39,011 bases of DNA from Acidobacteriota bacterium (GTDB lineage Bacteria; Acidobacteriota; UBA6911). The notes under the pieces are model-generated. The model was not told where the DNA came from, did not search any database, and saw only the letters and a program-made list of their open reading frames with translations. Below are positions 34,153 through 39,011 of the stretch, one piece after another. The position numbers were made by a program, and so were the translations under genes. The DNA lies in contig JAFGTD010000174.1 in the NCBI GenBank assembly GCA_016934295.1, positions 1 through 39,011 on the forward strand, given 5' to 3'. The stretch's first letter is position 1; every line of letters starts with the position of its first letter.

Positions 34153-34590
34153 TTATATACCGATATCCTCGTTCCATAACTCCGGTTTTGCTTCGATAAA
34201 ATCACGCATCATCCCGATACAATCCGGATCGTTCAATACGACCAGATCCACGCCCCTGGAAAGCAGCATGCTTTCCGCACCCCGAAAAGTGCGGTTCTCG
34301 CCGATGACAACCCTGGGAATTTTATAGAGAAGAACGGCTCCGCTGCACATATCGCATGGAGACAGCGTCGTATACAAAACGGCTTTACGATAGTCCGAGG
34401 ATAGAAGACGGCCGGCGTTTTCCAGAGCATCCATCTCTGCGTGCAGAATGGCGCTTCCCTTCTGTACCCGGCGGTTATGGCCCTTCCCGGCGATAGCACC
34501 GTCAATAACCAGCACCGAACCGATGGGTATTCCCCCTTCGGCCAATCCCTTTCTTGCTTCCGCTACCGCCGCCTTCATGAACGCGTCCAT
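34153..34590 (-). CDS. Nucleoside/cytosine deaminase, yeast Fcy1-like
   Basis: A 145-residue zinc deaminase. HAEMDAL provides the zinc His and catalytic Glu, and TTLSPCDMCSGA the two zinc Cys (PCxxC). Wording such as GGIPIGSVL, HNRRVQKGSAILHAEMDALE and the ending ELWNEDIGI is closest, from memory, to yeast cytosine deaminase and not to tRNA adenosine deaminase TadA. It likely turns cytosine into uracil for pyrimidine salvage, or acts on a related base. GGAAGGGA lies 2-9 nt before the ATG. Confidence 0.9.
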   Translation of the reverse strand: MDAFMKAAVAEARKGLAEGGIPIGSVLVIDGAIAGKGHNRRVQKGSAILHAEMDALENAGRLLSSDYRKAVLYTTLSPCDMCSGAVLLYKIPRVVIGENRTFRGAESMLLSRGVDLVVLNDPDCIGMMRDFIEAKPELWNEDIGI

Positions 34591-34631
34591 ATTCCCTTCC
34601 CGTAATTAGTGAAATTAGACCGCAACGTGGC

Positions 34632-36029
34632 TCAAAGGCCCAATTTATTGGCGGCATCCAGGGCGGCCACCTTATAGCCTTCCGCCAGCGTAGGGTAATT
34701 GAACACGGTGTGCAGGAAATAATCGAGCCCGCCGCCCAGCCGTAAAACAGCCTGTCCGATATGAATAAGCTCGGTCGCCCCGGTACCGATGGCGTGCACT
34801 CCCAGCAATTGTTTCGTCTTACGGCTGAAAAGCATTTTCAGAAGGCCGGAATCATCTCCCAGAATCTGGCCGCGGGCGAGTTCCCGATACCGGGCGATCC
34901 CGGTTACGTAAGGTATTTCCTCAACATCCAGTTCGTGTTCGGGTTTTCCAACCATGGATATTTCAGGGATAGAATAGATACCCAGGGGAAAGTGTTCGGC
35001 CATTCCGCCGGTATCCCCGATAAAAGCGTGGCGCGAAGCGAGGCGTCCCTGCTCGCTCGATGTTGCCGCCAGGCTGGGAAATCCGATTACGTCCCCGGCT
35101 GCGTAAATGTGGGGAATATCCGTCTGGAAAAATTTGTTCACCTTCAGCCTTCCCTTCGAATCCGCTTCCAGCCCGGCTTTTTCCAGTTTCAGTTCGCTCG
35201 TTGCGCCGATCCGTCCTACTGAATATAAAATGATGTCGCCGGGTATCTCTTCACCCGATTGAAGCTTTACAACACCTCGACGGGCGGAGCCTTTTTTCGT
35301 CTCTATGGATTCGACGGACTCTTCGAGGCGAAAAACAACCTTCATTTTTTCCATCTGCCGCACCAGTTCATCAACAATTTCGCGGTCCAGGAATTCCAGC
35401 AGCCGGCGCCTTCGGTGAATGATCGTCACTTCAATCCCAAGGGCCGCAAAAATGGACGCGTATTCGATTCCGATTACGCCGGCGCCGATCACGGTCATTG
35501 TGCTCGGTATGAATTTGAGAAACGGCATATCGTCGCTGGTTACAATGATGCTCCTATCGTGATCCGGATCGGGATACAAAGCGGGTTGGCTTCCCGTGGC
35601 AATCAGGATCCTGTCGCCGCTGAGAACCGCCGAACCGGATTCCGATGATATCCGGACGGTGTGCAGTCCCTCCATGGAGGCGACGCCTCTTTTAAGGTCG
35701 ATATTATTGCGCTGCAACTGACGTTCGACTATATCCGCTTCATTTCGAACCACCTCCCTAACTTCCTTCTGAAGCTTCTCGGAAGTTACTATCTGCCCGA
35801 CGGATTTGCCCTGATGAGAAAGAAACCGGCTTCCGTAACCGGTATAAGTAAGAACTGCTTCACGAAATGTCTTGCTGGGGATTGTGCCGTAGTCGACACA
35901 GACGCCTCCGACCCACCGCTGCCGTTCGATCACCGCGACGCGTTTCCCCAGTTTCGCCGCCTGCACCGCAGCCCGCTGTCCCGCCGGGCCCGATCCGATG
36001 CAAATAAGGTCATAGTCAAAGGCATTCAT
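34632..36029 (-). CDS. sthA: Soluble pyridine nucleotide transhydrogenase
   Basis: A 465-residue flavoprotein disulfide reductase-family enzyme. The FAD-binding GSGPAGQRAAVQAAK lies at about 13-27, and GGVCVDYGTIPSKT follows where true disulfide reductases have CxxxxC. Here only one Cys remains, as in SthA. NAD-binding GAGVIGIEYA and IYAAGDVIG follow. SthA passes reducing equivalents between NADPH and NAD+ in the cytosol. It is divergent from pyk with ~210 bases between and 41 bases from the deaminase gene upstream of whose start it ends. Confidence 0.93.
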   Translation of the reverse strand: MNAFDYDLICIGSGPAGQRAAVQAAKLGKRVAVIERQRWVGGVCVDYGTIPSKTFREAVLTYTGYGSRFLSHQGKSVGQIVTSEKLQKEVREVVRNEADIVERQLQRNNIDLKRGVASMEGLHTVRISSESGSAVLSGDRILIATGSQPALYPDPDHDRSIIVTSDDMPFLKFIPSTMTVIGAGVIGIEYASIFAALGIEVTIIHRRRRLLEFLDREIVDELVRQMEKMKVVFRLEESVESIETKKGSARRGVVKLQSGEEIPGDIILYSVGRIGATSELKLEKAGLEADSKGRLKVNKFFQTDIPHIYAAGDVIGFPSLAATSSEQGRLASRHAFIGDTGGMAEHFPLGIYSIPEISMVGKPEHELDVEEIPYVTGIARYRELARGQILGDDSGLLKMLFSRKTKQLLGVHAIGTGATELIHIGQAVLRLGGGLDYFLHTVFNYPTLAEGYKVAALDAANKLGL

Positions 36030-36241
36030 AAGGATTCACATCCGCAGTTCTAAAGACGCATATTGAAGAGACAACATTATATGAAGAAACACATGAGAAA
36101 CTTCAACGATAAAGGTGCCCTGCCTGTAGCGCGGGATTTTTAAGTTGTTGATAATTGTTACTGGATTCTTTAAAAATAGAGCTTTACTTCCATTGGCGGT
36201 TATTGAAGAAGCCTGTAACCCCGAAATTAAGGACCGCTTCC

Positions 36242-37681
36242 ATGAACCTTCAGGACCATAAAACCAAAATTGTCTGTACGCTGGGACCGGCATCCGAAGA
36301 CCGGCGAGTCCTGGAAAAAATGCTTCGTGCCGGGATGGACGTAGCCAGGCTGAATTTTTCACACGGTGATTTTGAAAGCCACGGCAGAATGGTCGAAGCT
36401 CTCAGAGCGGCCGCACGCAATACCGGCAGGCGCGTCGCTATCCTGGCGGATCTGCCCGGACCTAAAATCCGAATCGGCCGTTTGGCGGAAGAGCCGATAG
36501 CTGTTGCGCCGGAATCCGTTCTTACATTAACCACGGACGATATTGTCGGTGACAGGGAAAGAATATCCGTAAATTTCTCCGATTTGCCGAAGGTCGTAAA
36601 AGGCGGCGATACCCTGTTCGTCAACGACGGTTTCATTCAACTTGAAGTGCTCAAAACCGAAGGGAGCGACGTTCGCTGCAAGGTTGTCGTCGGGGGCGAG
36701 CTGCGTTCCGGCAAAGGGCTCAATTTCCCGGGGATCCGGCTGGGCATCGGCGCCTTTACGGACAATGACCGGCGCTGCCTGGAATTCGCTCTCAAACTCG
36801 GGGTGGATGCCGTCAGCCAGTCGTTTGTGGAAAACGCTGAAGACATAGAATCGGTCCGCCGGGCGGCGACCGAAATGGGATATTCGCCATTTATTGTCGC
36901 CAAGATCGAGCGGGCCCAGGCCCTGGAGCATATAGACTCCATTATTGAAGCGGCCGACGGCGTCATGATCGGCAGGGGCGATCTCGGTGTGGAAATTCCG
37001 ATTGAACAGATCGCGGTCGTTCAAAAAAGACTGATGCGTTTGGCCAATCATGCGGGCAAACCGGTCATCACGGCGACCCAAATGCTGGAATCGATGACGG
37101 ACAACCCCCGGCCCACCAGGGCGGAAGCAACGGACGTCGCCAATGCCATCCTGGACGGAACCGATTGCGTGATGCTTTCGGGCGAATCCGCCATGGGCCG
37201 GTACCCTGTCGAATCCGTATCCATGTTGTCCCGTATTGCGGCTACGACGGAACCGAAAATCCCGCTCGGTTTCGGCCGCAACTCCGTGGGCACTTTCAAC
37301 AGGAACGTCGCGGTGCATCCCAAGGATTTAATTGCATTGAGTCTGGAGCACATGATGGATCACGTTTCTCCCGCAGCCCTCCTGGTCCCGACTCAAAGCG
37401 GGGCGACGGCGCGCAATATGGCGCGATTCCGGCTTCCCGTGTGGATCACGGCGGTCAGCTCCCGGGAACAGACCTGTCAAATCCTCCAGTTTTCCTATGG
37501 CGTTTTCCCGGTTTACGAACCGGAACCCCCAAAAGACTGGCAGCAGTATTCGCAGTCATGGCTGCAGTCGAACCGCTTGCGGGGAGACCTCGTGCTTTTG
37601 ATTGAAGGCCCGTCGCCCAGGAATCCAACCGCCAACCATCGTCTGGAAATAATCGATATGAAAAACCAGGAAGAAGGATAG
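36242..37681 (+). CDS. pyk: Pyruvate kinase
   Basis: A 479-residue enzyme of normal length. TKIVCTLGPASEDRRVLEKM opens it, followed by MDVARLNFSHG (substrate-binding Arg and Asn), LADLPGPKIRIG, the catalytic IVAKIERAQAL (Lys), GVMIGRGDLGVEIP and TATQMLESM. The C-terminal domain is present. It converts PEP and ADP to pyruvate and ATP. The ATG at 36242 begins the family-typical N terminus, and a longer in-frame start at 36155 would add 29 unlikely residues. The lipoprotein gene follows after 3 bases, so the two are co-transcribed. Confidence 0.96.
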   Translation: MNLQDHKTKIVCTLGPASEDRRVLEKMLRAGMDVARLNFSHGDFESHGRMVEALRAAARNTGRRVAILADLPGPKIRIGRLAEEPIAVAPESVLTLTTDDIVGDRERISVNFSDLPKVVKGGDTLFVNDGFIQLEVLKTEGSDVRCKVVVGGELRSGKGLNFPGIRLGIGAFTDNDRRCLEFALKLGVDAVSQSFVENAEDIESVRRAATEMGYSPFIVAKIERAQALEHIDSIIEAADGVMIGRGDLGVEIPIEQIAVVQKRLMRLANHAGKPVITATQMLESMTDNPRPTRAEATDVANAILDGTDCVMLSGESAMGRYPVESVSMLSRIAATTEPKIPLGFGRNSVGTFNRNVAVHPKDLIALSLEHMMDHVSPAALLVPTQSGATARNMARFRLPVWITAVSSREQTCQILQFSYGVFPVYEPEPPKDWQQYSQSWLQSNRLRGDLVLLIEGPSPRNPTANHRLEIIDMKNQEEG

Positions 37682-37684
37682 ATC

Positions 37685-38626
37685 ATGAAAAATCTACAGG
37701 GAATATTCCTGGCGGGTCTGCTCCTTTGCGTAACCGCGAGTTGCACCCGATCCGCCGCATGTGACAGGGCGTGCCTGGAAGGGATTGCGGACCGGTATCT
37801 GGAAGCCATGGTGGCGCATGACGCTTCCATGGCGCCGTTTTCCGAAGATGTCGTTTTTACGGAAAATACGATCAAGCTGCCCCTGACGGAAGGGCTCTGG
37901 TTTACCTCCTCCGGCCTGGGAGATTTCAAAATCACCATCTGCGATCTCCAGGCCGGCCAGGTGGCCTGGGTCGGTTCCGTCAAGGAACACGACAAGCCGG
38001 TGATCCTGTCCCTGCGTCTTAAAGTCGTAAACGGCCGGATCACGGAAGCCGAGTCGATCGTCATCCGCGATGCGGATGAAAAGAGCCTTGAGAACTTCAG
38101 GCTGACGGCTCCGGCCTTTTCGGAAATACTGGATCCGTCGGAACGGACATCACGCGAGAGACTGCTGCAGATTCCGGACCTTTATTTCGATGCTCTTAAG
38201 ATTTTGAACGACAGGGATGTCCCTTTTGATGACGAGTGCTACCGCCTGGAAAACGGCATGCTGACGGCGGGAACGTTTCCCGGCGCGCCCCCTCCTTCCC
38301 CGGAAATGCCCGGGAGTCCGAAATGCCGCAACGGCGAGATCCCGCCCATTCTGAAAACCATCCACAACGTTTCCCCGCGCCGCACCCCGGTGGTGGATGA
38401 AGAGAAAGGCATCACATGGGGGATTTATTGCTTCAACCACCGGGGACTCGCCTCGGTCGAGATGCCCGACGGTACTGTCCAACCCACCTATTTTCAGTCG
38501 CCCAATTCCATGCCCGTTTCGGAAATCTTCCGCTCCAAAAACGGTACGATCCGGGGCATCTGGGGGCTTGGAAGCGCCATGCCCTACGGCATCGGCGACG
38601 GGTGGGCCGGGGCGGTGTTCCCGTAG
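37685..38626 (+). CDS. Lipoprotein, NTF2/SnoaL-like N-terminal part
   Basis: A 313-residue exported protein. The signal peptide MKNLQGIFLAGLLLCVTASC ends in a lipobox-like VTASC, predicting a lipidated Cys20. The next ~120 residues (CLEGIADRYLEAMVAHDASM, then NGRITEAESIVIRD) look like a SnoaL/NTF2-like cone. The rest is unassigned (VVDEEKGITWGIYCFNHRGL; then SEIFRSKNGTIRGIWGLGSA). Function unknown. It is co-transcribed with pyk by its 3-base gap. The stop codon TAG is the first triplet of a large inverted repeat that begins at 38624. Confidence 0.8.
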   Translation: MKNLQGIFLAGLLLCVTASCTRSAACDRACLEGIADRYLEAMVAHDASMAPFSEDVVFTENTIKLPLTEGLWFTSSGLGDFKITICDLQAGQVAWVGSVKEHDKPVILSLRLKVVNGRITEAESIVIRDADEKSLENFRLTAPAFSEILDPSERTSRERLLQIPDLYFDALKILNDRDVPFDDECYRLENGMLTAGTFPGAPPPSPEMPGSPKCRNGEIPPILKTIHNVSPRRTPVVDEEKGITWGIYCFNHRGLASVEMPDGTVQPTYFQSPNSMPVSEIFRSKNGTIRGIWGLGSAMPYGIGDGWAGAVFP

Positions 38627-38708
38627 GGGCGAACCTTGTGTTCGCCCTTTCCCCTTCTCCAAACAGCCCTGCATATCGCGGCAAGGGCGGACACAAGGTT
38701 CGCCCCTA
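38624..38708. repeat. Inverted repeat with 26 bp arms (REP/terminator-like)
   Basis: Arms 38624-38649 and 38683-38708 match at 25 of 26 bases in inverse orientation with a 33-base loop. They begin TAGGGGCGAACC, a wording I know from dispersed intergenic repeats in many environmental genomes. It lies between two convergent genes and could act as a bidirectional terminator. The left arm includes the stop codon of the lipoprotein gene. Confidence 0.85.
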
Positions 38709-38740
38709 CAAGAGAAACGATCCGACTTGACGTCAGTCCA

Positions 38741-39011
38741 CTACTCGCTTTTCCAATCGGATTCCATGGTTAGCGGTTTACCTGTTACTGGATTCATGTA
38801 ATGAAAGGGCACGATGCTCGTATTGGGCCACATAGCCGGCGGGGAATCCATGGGTGCATCAGGACCTGTCGGATCTTCAGGATAGAGTTTCGGGGGTGTG
38901 GACACGTCATAAATCATTTTGGTCTTTCCCCAGCCGGATTCATAGTCGGCATGCCAGAGAGGGTTATAATTGAGCACCTGGAACTTCCAGACACCATCTT
39001 CTTTTACATAG
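38741..39011 (-). CDS. NTF2/SnoaL-like protein, C-terminal fragment
   Basis: The frame is open through the right edge of the window, so only the last ~89 codons are seen. The visible sequence YVKEDGVWKFQVLNYNPLWH followed by ADYESGWGKTKMIYD is typical of the last strands of SnoaL/NTF2-like proteins that end in a W-rich sheet. It is followed by a proline-rich tail (PPKLYPEDPTGPDAP; VNPVTGKPLTMES-like ending). It is convergent with the lipoprotein gene, which also seems to contain an NTF2-like part. The substrate is unknown. Confidence 0.75.
   Translation of the reverse strand, partial: YVKEDGVWKFQVLNYNPLWHADYESGWGKTKMIYDVSTPPKLYPEDPTGPDAPMDSPPAMWPNTSIVPFHYMNPVTGKPLTMESDWKSE

Overview
The window looks like a chromosomal segment of a Gram-negative bacterium of moderate G+C, carrying a roughly 20 kb integrated defence island on a tRNA gene. 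The flanking genes (MgtE, PIG-L deacetylase, a MgtC/DUF4010 protein, RRM protein, B12-type radical SAM, RhlE-like helicase, WecB, SthA, pyruvate kinase) fit Desulfobacterota or a neighbouring environmental lineage. That assignment is an impression from gene content and is low confidence.

Left flank (1-6073): the end of an M23 peptidase, a PIG-L deacetylase, mgtE and, divergently, a MgtC/DUF4010 membrane protein. These are followed by an AT-rich scar region with the C-terminal stump of an older tyrosine integrase (about 4500-4793) and three small accessory genes. An initiator tRNA-Met gene (6074-6150, minus strand) marks the junction.

Island (about 6112-26470): every island gene is on the minus strand. 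A 64 bp perfect direct repeat (6112-6175 and 26407-26470) bounds it. The repeat contains the 5' half of tRNA-fMet up to the anticodon loop plus a full sigma70-type promoter. So the element supplied a new promoter and 5' half to the tRNA, and displaced the original promoter to the right end, where it points into the island. In transcription order from the right end the island holds: SIR2 protein, HerA-like ATPase and KTSC protein (overlapping genes, a SIR2-HerA/Nezha-like antiphage module); a DUF2779 protein combining Cas4-like and DEDD-exonuclease-like parts; an hsdM-hsdS-hsdR-YgjP type I restriction operon with 8 or 4 nt overlaps; then a plasmid- or satellite-like core. The core has an RHH protein, a zinc-ribbon protein, a winged-helix protein followed by tandem 21 bp repeats, a ParB-like protein, an AlpA/Xis-like HTH protein, a second small RHH-like protein and a tyrosine integrase. 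Two copies of a ~120 bp promoter-leader module drive the core. No capsid, relaxase or secretion genes are visible.

Right flank (26471-39011): a small hypothetical, an RRM RNA-binding protein and a radical SAM protein; a helicase operon with two small charged proteins; wecB; a Cys-rich membrane protein; a PilZ protein; a cytosine-deaminase-like enzyme; sthA; pyk followed closely by a lipoprotein; a 26 bp-arm inverted repeat; and a partial NTF2/SnoaL-like gene running off the end.

The most interesting points are the tRNA-fMet integration with element-supplied 5' half and orphaned host promoter, the SIR2-HerA-KTSC three-gene operon with its DUF2779 neighbour, and the duplicated leader module.
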